A stretch of DNA of 64,000 nucleotides from NCBI RefSeq assembly GCF_016904945.1, contig NZ_JADIKF010000030.1:62001-126000 (forward strand), written 5' to 3'. Positions within the stretch are counted from its first letter, which is position 1. Every line of letters begins with the position of its first letter. The notes beneath the pieces are model-generated. The model was not told where the DNA came from, did not search any database, and worked only from the letters and a program-made list of their open reading frames with translations. This document shows, one piece after another, positions 14,882-23,148 of this stretch. The stretch is from Dyella mobilis. Its GTDB lineage: Bacteria; Pseudomonadota; Gammaproteobacteria; Xanthomonadales; Rhodanobacteraceae. The position numbers and the translations under genes were made by a program.

Positions 14882-17854
14882 TTAGAACTTGAAGTTCACG
14901 TTGAAGTAGTACTGGCGGCCGTTCACGTAGAACGCTTCCGGCACCTTGCCGAAGTTGAGTCCGGCCAGGCGGCCGTCGTCGTAGTAGCGCAGCTTCGGAT
15001 TGTTGAGGTTCATCGCGTCGAACGAGAAGCTCACGTGATCGTTGAGCTTGTAGCCGGCCGACAGCGACAAGTAACCCGCACCCGCCTGGAAATAGGGCTC
15101 CAGCGGAATATTGCCGGTGCTGATCACTTCCATGCCGTCATAGAACGACGAACGGTAGGTGTAGCTGATACGCGCATTCCAGTTGGTGTCTTCATAGTAG
15201 GCAGACAGATTGACGGTGTTCTTGGAATTGCCGATCAGCGGACGGGTGCCTGCCGCCACGTTGTTGGCGACCGAACCGTCGGGGTTGTAAAGCAAGGTGC
15301 CGCCCGACTCGTGACCGTCGCTGTAGGTGTAGTTGGTATCCACACCGAAGTTGTCGCCGATCGGCTGGACGTAGGTCAGCTCCACACCCTTCACGTTGCC
15401 ATCGACATTGACCGGCACGCTGACCAGATAGTCGCTGAAGTAGATATTGTGGTTCGGGTTGGCGGTCGGGTTGTTGGTCAGATAGTTGTTGACGTAGGTA
15501 CGGGTGACGCCGCCGTAGTCGTAGTAGTTCTTCAGATCCATGTTGAATACGCTGGCCGACAACAGGCCGCGTGCCGAGAAATACCATTCCAGGGACGCGT
15601 CGAAGTTGGTGGAGATCAGCGGCTTCAAATACGGGTTGCTGCCGGTGCCGCCGCCGATGCCGTCCTGCGTATGCGGATCGTTGAGCGTTACCGGTCCGGC
15701 CAACTGGCTGTAGTCCTGCCGGCTCAACGTTTGCGACGCGGCGAAGCGGGCCAACAGGCTGCCGTCCTCGTTGAGGTTGAACTTCAGATTGAAGCTCGGC
15801 AGGAACTTGTTGTAGCTGTGGCGGTAGAAGTTCCAGTAGTACGGCTGCCCGACCACGGCGGTACCTGGCAGGAACAACGTACCCGGTTCCGGATAGTAGG
15901 AGGACTCGATCGGCGAAGCACTGGTGTAGCCAATGTCTTCGCTGGTGCCGGACCAGCGTACGCCTGCGTTGCCGCTCCAACGATCCGTTGAGAAGTTCGC
16001 CTGGAAATAGACGGCCTTATCCCACTCATTCACCCTGTAGAACTGCGTGGGATCGACACGGCTAGTGATCGCGCCCGGCGCATTGGAGGACGGCCGACTG
16101 GCATACAAGCTGTCCAGGTAGGCGAGTTGCCCCGGCGTCCACGTCCAGATGTTGGACGGCATGCCGCCGACGCCAAGATCACTGGCAAAGCTGCCCGGGT
16201 AGCTGCCGCCGGCCGGCATCAGATAGACCGCCGGGTTGTACGCCGAGGTGGCTCCAGGCGGGCAGTAGTACGGCGAATCGCCCCAGGAAAGCGCCTGGCC
16301 GTTGCTGCAGCCTGGTCCCTGACCGATGGCAGTAAGGCTTTCGCGTGTGTGATGCGCGTAGCGCACGCCGAATTCAAACGAAGACAAGGCTCCCGCATCG
16401 TCGAAATCGAATTCGCCGTCGGCCTTGAGCCAGTTTTCCTTGTCGATGACGTGAATGTCCTGCTCGCCGAAGATCCAGCTGAAAGTATTGCCGGGATTGT
16501 TGGCGCTATTGGTTCCACCCAGCGACCAATCGGCCGGCGAACCCGTGCCATTCTGCGAATAGCCGGCCGCCTGACCGCTACCGGTATTCAACTCCATCAC
16601 ATCCTGTTCGGGCGTATTGCCGGTGCCCTTGGTGGTGCCACCTTCGAACTTGAAGCTCAGATCCTGGGTGACCTTCCAATCCGCATCGAGCGTCACGTAC
16701 CAGCTGGAAGCGGACTCGCCCGGACGCGAGATCTGGTCGTAAACGCCGGGCGTCACGCCTGCCACGCCGGGATAGCCCGCGCTGGTGAGCACGTTGTTCG
16801 AAACCGTGTAGTTGCTCAGCGCAGTAGCCGTCGGCAGGTGGCTGAAGTTGTACAACATGTAGTTGTAGTTGACGTCCGTGGCATCCATCTTGGAATAGAA
16901 GCCATTGAGGTCGAGCGTCAGGTTGTCGAGTGGCTTCCATTCCACGTCGAGCACGCCGCCCTTGCGCTTGCGCGTCTGTTGGAACAGCGCCGCACCCGGC
17001 AGGTTGGGATAATACTTTCCAGCCAGGTTCGGATACGCCGTGGCCAGCGCCGAGGTAGCGGGAATGTACGAGTAGCCAAGCATTTCCTGGCCATCGCGCT
17101 GCAGGCTGCGTTCTTCGTAGAAGCCCTGGATCATGGCGCCAAACGTGTTGTCGCTGTTTTTCCAGTTGAACAACCCGTTGAACTGCGGCTTGGTTTGGCC
17201 AGGCAGGTCGGAATACACGCCGCCGACGGACGCTTCGCCATAGATCGGCTTGTCGAATTCAAGCGGCTTGCGCGTGATGATGTCGACGGTACCGGCGGCA
17301 CCGCCCTCCAGCAGCTTCGCCTCGGAGCTCTTGTACACCTGTACTTCGCTTACCACTTCGGATGGCAGCAAGCTGTAGCTGACGCTGCGCCCACTGTTGT
17401 CGTTGAGCACGAACCAGTCGCCGGAGCTGACGGGGTGACCATTGACGGAGGTCAGGGTCAACGACGGCGAGGTGCCGCGCAAGCTGACGCGATCGGCTTC
17501 GTCGAAGCCGCCTTCGGAACCGGCGGCGTCGCTGATGTTCACGCCAGGCAGGCGTTCCAGCGTGTCGGCCACGTTCTTGGCCGGCAGCTTGCCGATGTCC
17601 TGGGCAGTAACGACTTCGACGTGAGCGTCGGCGGTCTTCTTCAGATCCAGCGACATGGCTTCCGAGTTGCGGATGCCGGTCACCGTAATGGTGTTCAGCT
17701 CCTTGGCTTTGGTCGAATCGGGCTTCTGCTGCTGGCCGGTCTGGCTGGTCTGGCTGTTGGTGCTCGTCTGGCCGTTGTCTTGCGCGTATGCGGCGCCGGA
17801 CAAGCACAGACCCGCGATGATGCTCGCGGCAAGCATGGTCTTGCGATGTGACAT
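14882..17854 (-). CDS. TonB-dependent outer-membrane receptor (oligosaccharide-type), copy 2
   Basis: This is a 990-residue receptor with a signal peptide (1-24, ending AAYAQ), a TonB-box-like NTITVTG at 54-60, and a plug with DIGKLPAKNVADTLERLPGVN. Its barrel ends YYFNVNFKF. The signal peptides of the two receptors are nearly superimposable, but the barrels differ, which suggests related but not identical ligands. It lies downstream of the sugar kinase on the same strand, with a 134-base gap that contains the conserved leader. The gap leaves room for its own promoter. A GGGGAGGAAG Shine-Dalgarno lies before the ATG. The likely role is import of chitin-derived sugars, by context. Confidence 0.93.
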   Translation of the reverse strand: MSHRKTMLAASIIAGLCLSGAAYAQDNGQTSTNSQTSQTGQQQKPDSTKAKELNTITVTGIRNSEAMSLDLKKTADAHVEVVTAQDIGKLPAKNVADTLERLPGVNISDAAGSEGGFDEADRVSLRGTSPSLTLTSVNGHPVSSGDWFVLNDNSGRSVSYSLLPSEVVSEVQVYKSSEAKLLEGGAAGTVDIITRKPLEFDKPIYGEASVGGVYSDLPGQTKPQFNGLFNWKNSDNTFGAMIQGFYEERSLQRDGQEMLGYSYIPATSALATAYPNLAGKYYPNLPGAALFQQTRKRKGGVLDVEWKPLDNLTLDLNGFYSKMDATDVNYNYMLYNFSHLPTATALSNYTVSNNVLTSAGYPGVAGVTPGVYDQISRPGESASSWYVTLDADWKVTQDLSFKFEGGTTKGTGNTPEQDVMELNTGSGQAAGYSQNGTGSPADWSLGGTNSANNPGNTFSWIFGEQDIHVIDKENWLKADGEFDFDDAGALSSFEFGVRYAHHTRESLTAIGQGPGCSNGQALSWGDSPYYCPPGATSAYNPAVYLMPAGGSYPGSFASDLGVGGMPSNIWTWTPGQLAYLDSLYASRPSSNAPGAITSRVDPTQFYRVNEWDKAVYFQANFSTDRWSGNAGVRWSGTSEDIGYTSASPIESSYYPEPGTLFLPGTAVVGQPYYWNFYRHSYNKFLPSFNLKFNLNEDGSLLARFAASQTLSRQDYSQLAGPVTLNDPHTQDGIGGGTGSNPYLKPLISTNFDASLEWYFSARGLLSASVFNMDLKNYYDYGGVTRTYVNNYLTNNPTANPNHNIYFSDYLVSVPVNVDGNVKGVELTYVQPIGDNFGVDTNYTYSDGHESGGTLLYNPDGSVANNVAAGTRPLIGNSKNTVNLSAYYEDTNWNARISYTYRSSFYDGMEVISTGNIPLEPYFQAGAGYLSLSAGYKLNDHVSFSFDAMNLNNPKLRYYDDGRLAGLNFGKVPEAFYVNGRQYYFNVNFKF

Positions 17855-17945
17855 GGCTTCCTCCCCTCAGAGGCATTTTTTTCAGCAACGGAAAATGTTC
17901 GCGGCATGCCCGTGCTGTGTGACGATGGGCTTGCGCCCGGTTAGC
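17855..17945 (-). promoter_or_regulatory. 5' leader shared with the first TonB-receptor gene
   Basis: The GGGCGCAAGCCC hairpin (17927-17938), the CAGCACGGGCATG block (17905-17917) and the GGGGAGGAAGCC ribosome binding site repeat the arrangement found upstream of the first receptor. The hairpin lies 73 bases from the start codon here and 70 there. Sequence between the blocks differs, which points to selection on the blocks or to a recent duplication of the region. Confidence 0.5.
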
Positions 17946-17988
17946 TTCCAAAAAACCACGTTCTTTACGTTGTTGCTCGGCGCACTCG

Positions 17989-19020
17989 TCAATGAGCGTG
18001 CTTACCATCCAAATACAGGCCGGCTGCACCAATCACCCCGAGCTGGCCGTGCTCCATCAGTCGCACTGGTACCTGTTGCAGATAAGGACGCATCACGCCC
18101 TTGTTGAAAAAGCGCTCGGCAAACGTGCTCGACAGCAGCAGTTCGCGGATCTGCGGCAAGATGCCGCCGGCGAGATAGACGCCGCCGCGCGCGCCGTACA
18201 GCAGCACGAGGTCGCCGACGAAGCTGCCCAGCAATCCGCAGAACACGTTCAACGCTTCCACCGCGGCCGCATCGGAGCGATCCATGGCGCTGCGCGTGAC
18301 ATCCGAGGGCATCTGCAAGGCTGGCGTGACGCCGCGCAACGTGCAGATGGCGCCGTAGAGATTGATCAGGCCCGGGCCGGAAAGCGCGTGTTCGAACGAG
18401 ACGTGCGCGCGATCGCGCGCCAACAGCCGCAGAATCTCGATTTCCAGTTCGTTGCCCGGTGCCAGAGCGACTTGTCCAGCCTCGGTCGCCAGCACGCTGG
18501 CGTGAGGCTTGCCGGGGAACAGCACCGCCGAACCCAGACCGGTGCCAGGCCCCATCACCAGCACCGGCCCTTCCATTTGCGGCGCACTGGTTTCGATGAC
18601 GGGCGCTGCGTCGTCGCCGGTCATGAACTGGGTGGCGTAGGCCACGGCTTCAAAATCGTTGATCACCGCCAGGCTGGCAATGCCAAGCGATTCGCGGATT
18701 TCGCGGATCGACACCGGCCACGGCAGGTTGTCGTTGACGATGGCATCGCCCAGCACATAGCCCGCGCTGGCGACGGCACAACGATCCACGTGCGCGCTGG
18801 CGCTGAGTTGCGAAACGAAGTCTTTCAGCACCGCGGTAAGGCTGGGCCATTCGGCGCAGGCATAGCGGCGGTATTCGAGCACCGTCACCGGACGGTGGCC
18901 GTCCGGACGGGGGCTAATCAGGCCGATGCGCGCATGGGTGCCACCGACATCGGCGGCCAAAAAGGCCCGTTCCAGTGACGGCACCGTTTGCGCATTGCCA
19001 CGTACGACAGCCTGAGCCAC
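17989..19020 (-). CDS. glk: Glucokinase-family sugar kinase, probable GlcNAc kinase
   Basis: This 343-residue protein is of the proteobacterial glucokinase family. The phosphate-binding motif AADVGGTHARIGL lies at residues 22-34, and VINDFEAVAYA carries the catalytic aspartate. A second glycine-rich segment reads MGPGTGLGSA. The family phosphorylates glucose, but members in Xanthomonas nag clusters are assigned to GlcNAc phosphorylation. That fits here because NagP brings in unphosphorylated GlcNAc and no other kinase is in the locus. A GTG start at 19020 follows GGGAGGGGG. The gene is divergent from nagP across a 411-base regulatory region. Confidence 0.8.
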   Translation of the reverse strand: MAQAVVRGNAQTVPSLERAFLAADVGGTHARIGLISPRPDGHRPVTVLEYRRYACAEWPSLTAVLKDFVSQLSASAHVDRCAVASAGYVLGDAIVNDNLPWPVSIREIRESLGIASLAVINDFEAVAYATQFMTGDDAAPVIETSAPQMEGPVLVMGPGTGLGSAVLFPGKPHASVLATEAGQVALAPGNELEIEILRLLARDRAHVSFEHALSGPGLINLYGAICTLRGVTPALQMPSDVTRSAMDRSDAAAVEALNVFCGLLGSFVGDLVLLYGARGGVYLAGGILPQIRELLLSSTFAERFFNKGVMRPYLQQVPVRLMEHGQLGVIGAAGLYLDGKHAH

Positions 19021-19110
19021 GCCCCCTCCCTCACATTTTTGCCGTGCTTACCTACGAAGCTCGTAGTACCCGTCCCAGGCACGGCGTTGTTGGCGGAGTC
19101 TGGTCAGGAA

Positions 19111-19124
19111 TGACAACGCTGTCA
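19111..19124. promoter_or_regulatory. LacI-type operator (NagR-box-like)
   Basis: TGACAACGCTGTCA is a palindrome with central CG and half-sites TGACA/TGTCA. It matches the pattern TGACARCGYTGTCA that I recall for LacI-family NagR regulators of GlcNAc genes. It lies about 90 bases upstream of the divergent sugar-kinase gene and about 310 upstream of nagP. Binding by the LacI protein at 20952 is an inference. Confidence 0.65.
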
Positions 19125-19189
19125 ACAGGTCGTAAAGAATGTCTTGGACTTAGCGTTGCGGCGCTGCGAAATAAGCGCAGGTGCCATCA

Positions 19190-19256
19190 CGATGAAATTT
19201 ACTTAAATATATGAATTTAAATAAATTAATAGAACGGCAGACAGGTCAAAAGACCT
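19190..19256. other. AT-rich patch with an AGGTC/GACCT inverted repeat
   Basis: About 45 bases here are nearly pure A and T inside a GC-rich genome. They are followed by the inverted repeat AGGTC-AAAA-GACCT (19243-19256). The patch lies in the middle of the regulatory region between the kinase and nagP. An UP element, a nucleoid-protein site or an activator site are all possible. There is no gene in it. Confidence 0.4.
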
Positions 19257-19340
19257 ACAAAACGGAGTGTTGCAACGCACCACGTCGAGACCCGGGTCCA
19301 CCCCGATGACGCACGTTGTCGGAGTCCATTCTTCACCGTC

Positions 19341-19371
19341 GATTGACAACGTTGTGCCTTGAGGACAATAA
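19341..19371 (+). promoter_or_regulatory. Candidate nagP promoter overlapped by a second NagR-like site
   Basis: A -35-like TTGACA (19343-19348) overlaps TGACAACGTTGTGC (19344-19357), whose core ACAACGTTGT is a perfect palindrome. A -10-like GACAAT (19364-19369) follows after 15 bases. A repressor bound here would cover the promoter, about 75 bases upstream of the nagP start. Confidence 0.5.
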
Positions 19372-19431
19372 AGGCCGGTACGGTGAGGTCAAACGCCATC
19401 GCCGGCATCGGGTCTTTCACGGGGAGTGTTC

Positions 19432-20718
19432 ATGTCGTCCACCACGTTAACCGCCGACGCGTCACGCACGTCGACATTGCTGCCGATGGTCATCATCGGC
19501 GTGCTGTTCTTCGTCATGGGTTTTTTTACCTGGCTTAACGGGCCGCTGATTTCGTTCGTGAAGGTGGCCTTTACGCTCGACGACATCAACGCTTTCCTGG
19601 TGCCTTTTGCGTTCTACGTGTCGTATTTCGTGCTCGCCCTGCCTGCGGGCGCAGTACTCAAGCGCACCGGCATGAAAAAGGGCATGGTGCTGGGCCTTTT
19701 CATCATGGCGATCGGTGCGGTGCTGTTCGGCGAGTTCGCGCGCATCCGCATTTATCCAGGCGCATTGACCGGCCTGTTCGTGATCGGCGCCGGCCTGTCC
19801 TTGCTGCAGACGGCGGCCAACCCGTACATCAGCATTCTCGGGCCGATCGAAAGCGCTGCATGGCGCATCGCGCTGATGGGCATCTGCAACAAAGTGGCCG
19901 GTTTCGTGGCCCCGCTGGCATTCGGCGCATTGGTGATGAAGGGGATCGACACCTTTCTCGGCAAAGTGACGGCGATGCCCATGGGTCCCGAGCGCGACGC
20001 CATGCTCACTGATTTCGCTGCGCACGTGTTCTGGCCTTATGTGATCCTGGCCGGCTTGCTGATGCTGATTGCGGTGTGGATCCTGCTGTCCTCGCTACCG
20101 GAAATCAAACCTTCCGGTGCAAACAGCGAAAACTCGATCGGCCACGCCAAAGGCGGCATTTTCAGCTTCCCGCACCTGTGGCTGGGCGTGCTGTGCCTGT
20201 TCCTGTATGTCGGCGTGGAGGTGATGGCCGGCGATGCCATCAACACCTATGGCCAGGGCTTCGGCCTGCCGTTGCAAGTGACCTCGCATTTCACCGCGTT
20301 CACCATGGCCGCCATGCTGGTGGGGTACCTGGTCGGTCTGGCGGTGATTCCGCGCTTCATTTCGCAGCAAAGCTACCTGGCCGTTTCGGCGGTAATGGGC
20401 GTGCTGTTCGCCATCGGCGCCTATGTGACCCACGGCTACACGTCGGTGGCGTTTGTGGCCGCTCTTGGCTTTGCCAACGCAATGATGTGGCCGGCGATCT
20501 TCCCGCTGGCAATCAAAGGGCTGGGCAGTCATACCGAGCTCGGCTCGGCACTGCTGATCATGGGTATCGTGGGCGGCGCACTGTTGCCGCAGGCCTTTGT
20601 GCACCTGAAGCAATACATCGATTTCCAGCTCGCGTTCGTGATTGTCATAGTGCCGTGCTATCTCTACATCCTGTATTACGGCGTACGCGGCCACAACGTG
20701 GGCACTCACGCAGGCTGA
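19432..20718 (+). CDS. nagP: NagP-type GlcNAc:H+ symporter (MFS, FucP-like)
   Basis: This 428-residue major-facilitator transporter resembles FucP/NagP. About twelve transmembrane segments are visible, starting with STLLPMVIIGVLFFVMGFF. The stretch LSLLQTAANPYISILGP near residue 125 is characteristic of the sugar:cation symporter group, as is FLYVGVEVMAGDAINTYGQ in the second half. The start is the ATG at 19432, six bases after GGGGAG; a GTG two codons earlier is less likely. It heads the plus-strand arm of the locus and would carry GlcNAc across the inner membrane. Confidence 0.92.
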   Translation: MSSTTLTADASRTSTLLPMVIIGVLFFVMGFFTWLNGPLISFVKVAFTLDDINAFLVPFAFYVSYFVLALPAGAVLKRTGMKKGMVLGLFIMAIGAVLFGEFARIRIYPGALTGLFVIGAGLSLLQTAANPYISILGPIESAAWRIALMGICNKVAGFVAPLAFGALVMKGIDTFLGKVTAMPMGPERDAMLTDFAAHVFWPYVILAGLLMLIAVWILLSSLPEIKPSGANSENSIGHAKGGIFSFPHLWLGVLCLFLYVGVEVMAGDAINTYGQGFGLPLQVTSHFTAFTMAAMLVGYLVGLAVIPRFISQQSYLAVSAVMGVLFAIGAYVTHGYTSVAFVAALGFANAMMWPAIFPLAIKGLGSHTELGSALLIMGIVGGALLPQAFVHLKQYIDFQLAFVIVIVPCYLYILYYGVRGHNVGTHAG

Positions 20719-20737
20719 GGCATAATCGACGATGTCA

Positions 20738-20857
20738 GGGCCTGTTTATAACCACCGCACAGTCTCCGTCGTGCCTGCACGGTTGTCGGGCAGCAAGGCG
20801 GGATACGGTGGCACGGGGCTCCCGGACGGGGGCCGCGTGCCGGTCGTAAACAGGCTC
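20738..20857. mobile_element. Small palindromic element related to the one at 4007-4278
   Basis: The 16-base ends (20738-20753 and 20842-20857) are inverted repeats with three mismatches and begin GGGCCTGTTTA and GAGCCTGTTTA. The trinucleotide TCA directly flanks both ends, which fits a 3-base TNA target duplication as made by some IS5-family groups. Inside are two hairpins: GTGC-CT-GCAC (20771-20780) and GGCACG/CGTGCC (20810-20841). The design of outer repeats plus two inner arms mirrors the larger element. It lies between nagP and the LacI gene and has no coding capacity. Confidence 0.6.
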
Positions 20858-20951
20858 TCAAACGCCGGCAATCCCGCGGCTTTTACTCGACCCGTTGACG
20901 GGGCACGGCGCATCTCTAAGATGCCTACCCCATACCCGGGAGGATCCCTCG

Positions 20952-21980
20952 TTGCACAGTCCCACTATCAAGGATGTCGCCAAACACGCTGGCGTGTCGC
21001 TGAAGACCGTTTCGCGCGTGATCAACCACGAAGCGGCTGTGCGCTCGGAAACCCGCGAAAAGGTGGAACGGGCGATCGAGCAACTCGGCTACCGCCCGGA
21101 TCCGTCGGCCCGCAGCTTGCGCAGCAGTACGCACGCGTATGCCATCGGCCTGGTCTACGACAACCCGAACGCGCACTACGTGATCGACATGCAGAACGGG
21201 GTGCTGTCGGCATGCCGCGAGCGGGGTTTCGGGTTGCAGATATATCCCTGCGACTCGACCGCGCCGGGTTTGGCCGAAGAACTGGTTTCGCTGGTGCAGC
21301 GCGCGCGTCTGGCCGGATTGATCCTGGCGCCGCCGATGTCCGAGCAATCGGCCCTGCTGGCGAAGCTCAGAGCGCACGAGGTGGACTTTGTGCGCATCAT
21401 CGCTTCGCGCGAAGATCCCAAGGACGGCATGCCCTGCGTGTACGTGGACGACCACGACGCGGCCTATGCGATCACCGAGCATTTGATCCAGCTCGGCCAC
21501 ACGCGCATCGGCTTTTTGTGGGGCGAACCGCATCACCGCTCCAGCCCGGAACGCTATCAGGGCTATGCGGACGCGCTGAAGGATTACGGCATCGCGATCA
21601 ACCGCAAGCTGATCCTGCCGGGCCGCTATGCGTTCGACGACGGTTTCCGCGGTGCACGCAAATTGCTGGCTCTGAAGGAACCGCCCACTGCCATCTTCGG
21701 CTGCAACGACGAAATCGCGGCCGGTGTGCTGGCCGCGGCGCGTTCGGCCGGACTGGATGTGCCATGGGATCTGTCCATCGCAGGCTTCGAGGACAGCCCG
21801 TTTTCCAAGCAGGCCTGGCCCGCACTCACCACGGCGCGGCAATCGACCAGCGAGATCGGACGGCATGCCGCCCTGCGTCTGATGAGCGGCCTGCAGCACC
21901 AGGACGGCGAACCGGCCAACGAGGGCTTCATGCCCGAACTGGTGGTTCGCGGCTCCACGGCGCCTCCGCGGCAAACCTGA
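20952..21980 (+). CDS. nagR: LacI-family transcriptional regulator of the GlcNAc locus
   Basis: This 342-residue regulator has an N-terminal helix-turn-helix (TIKDVAKHAGVSLKTVSRVI, residues 4-23), a hinge helix with PDPSARSLRS, and a periplasmic-binding-protein-like effector domain from about residue 62. The start is a TTG at 20952, seven bases after GGGAGGA; longer in-frame starts would put 19 unrelated residues before the HTH. Its place between nagP and nagB-II marks it as the local NagR/NagQ-type repressor. GlcNAc-6-P is the likely inducer by analogy, and the TGACA/TGTCA sites near 19111 and 19344 are the likely operators. Confidence 0.85.
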   Translation: MHSPTIKDVAKHAGVSLKTVSRVINHEAAVRSETREKVERAIEQLGYRPDPSARSLRSSTHAYAIGLVYDNPNAHYVIDMQNGVLSACRERGFGLQIYPCDSTAPGLAEELVSLVQRARLAGLILAPPMSEQSALLAKLRAHEVDFVRIIASREDPKDGMPCVYVDDHDAAYAITEHLIQLGHTRIGFLWGEPHHRSSPERYQGYADALKDYGIAINRKLILPGRYAFDDGFRGARKLLALKEPPTAIFGCNDEIAAGVLAAARSAGLDVPWDLSIAGFEDSPFSKQAWPALTTARQSTSEIGRHAALRLMSGLQHQDGEPANEGFMPELVVRGSTAPPRQT

Positions 21981-21986
21981 TTTCTT

Positions 21987-22009
21987 CGCGGGACCCGCTC
22001 GGTCCCGCG
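21987..22009 (+). terminator. Hairpin after the LacI gene
   Basis: A perfect 9-base stem (CGCGGGACC/GGTCCCGCG) with a 5-base loop starts 7 bases past the LacI stop codon. No T-run follows, so it may be a partial terminator or an RNA-stabilising hairpin ahead of nagB-II. Confidence 0.4.
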
Positions 22010-22113
22010 ATCGCCCTCTCCCTTCCCTATCCCACGCGGCCGCCTGCTGCTGTGCGCATCGAAGCATGCGCGCAAGGCGTAGCGCTGCCCGCGACTTTTG
22101 CTCTGGAGCTCTC

Positions 22114-23148
22114 ATGAAATCCGCTCGCGATACCCTGATGTACAACGAGGCGCAGGAAAGCGCCGCCACGGTCGAACGACAACTGACACAGAATGCCGGG
22201 CTGCTGAAAGCGCTCGGCGAACGCCTGCGCACACAGCCGCCGCGCTTCATCGTCACCTGCGCCCGCGGCAGCTCCGATCACGCGGCGGCGTATGCGAAAT
22301 ACGTATTCGAAACCCGCCTCGGCTTGGTCACCGCATCAGCATCGCCCTCGATCTCCTCCATCTACGATGCCGACCTGAAACTCGACGGCGCACTGTTCCT
22401 GGCCATCTCCCAGTCGGGCAAAAGCCCGGACCTGCTGCGCAGCGCGCAAGCCGCCAAGGAAGCAGGTGCCTACGTGGTGGCCATGGTCAACGTGGAAGAC
22501 TCGCCGCTGGCCGGACTGGCCGACACCGTGATTCCGCTGCGCGCCGGCCCCGAACACAGCGTGGCGGCCACCAAGAGCTATCTCGCCACACTGGCGGCGG
22601 TATTGCAGCTGACCGCGTACTGGAGCGATGACCAGAAACTGCACGATGCCATCGCGCGCCTGCCGCAGGATCTGCGCCATGGCTGGGAAGGCAACTGGAG
22701 TCCGCTGGAAAACGGCCTGGTCGACGTGCACAACCTTTACGTCGTCGGCCGCGGCTATGGTTTTGGCGCGGCACTGGAAGCCGCGCTGAAATTGAAGGAG
22801 ACCTGCGGCCTGCATGCCGAGGCATTCAGCGCGGCGGAAGTGAAGCACGGCCCGATGGCCCTGGTCGGCGCCGGTTTCCCGGTGCTGTTCCTGGCCCAGG
22901 ACGACGGCACGCTGGAAAACACCCTCGCCGTCGCCGCCGAGTTCCGCTCGCGCGGCGCGCGCGTGTGGGTGGCCGCACCCGGTGCCGAAGGCGCCGACGC
23001 GCTGCCGCTGCCGACCGGCATCGAACCCATCGTCACGCCGCTGCTCGCCGTGCAGAGTTTCTATCGCGCCGCCAGCGCGCTGTCGCTCGCACGCGGTTAC
23101 GATCCCGACGTACCGCCGCATTTGCGCAAGGTCACGGAGACGGTGTAA
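22114..23148 (+). CDS. nagB-II: Glucosamine-6-phosphate deaminase, SIS-type (NagB-II)
   Basis: This 344-residue protein has two SIS domains, like the isomerase half of GlmS without the glutaminase domain. Sugar-phosphate motifs include CARGSSDHAAA (about 48-58), ISQSGKSPD, and the C-terminal HAEAF...EVKHGP region. Proteins of this type in Shewanella, Xanthomonas and Caulobacter nag clusters replace the classical NagB deaminase and convert GlcN-6-P to fructose-6-P and ammonia. The ATG at 22114 follows TGGAGCTCTC. Its stop codon shares one base with the nagA start (TAATG), so the two are translationally coupled. Confidence 0.9.
   Translation: MKSARDTLMYNEAQESAATVERQLTQNAGLLKALGERLRTQPPRFIVTCARGSSDHAAAYAKYVFETRLGLVTASASPSISSIYDADLKLDGALFLAISQSGKSPDLLRSAQAAKEAGAYVVAMVNVEDSPLAGLADTVIPLRAGPEHSVAATKSYLATLAAVLQLTAYWSDDQKLHDAIARLPQDLRHGWEGNWSPLENGLVDVHNLYVVGRGYGFGAALEAALKLKETCGLHAEAFSAAEVKHGPMALVGAGFPVLFLAQDDGTLENTLAVAAEFRSRGARVWVAAPGAEGADALPLPTGIEPIVTPLLAVQSFYRAASALSLARGYDPDVPPHLRKVTETV

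Noticed and set aside
17946..17970. T-run (minus strand) upstream of the second receptor as a terminator of the kinase gene
   Set aside because: Six T occur after a 4-base ACGT/ACGT pairing only; the stem is too weak to call a terminator.
19226..19420. 64-codon minus-strand frame in the nag regulatory region
   Set aside because: It crosses the operator and promoter candidates and has no ribosome binding site or family features.
20732..22117. Open frame of 461 codons on the plus strand across the LacI gene
   Set aside because: Wrong frame; the LacI frame has a helix-turn-helix, a good ribosome binding site and family motifs.
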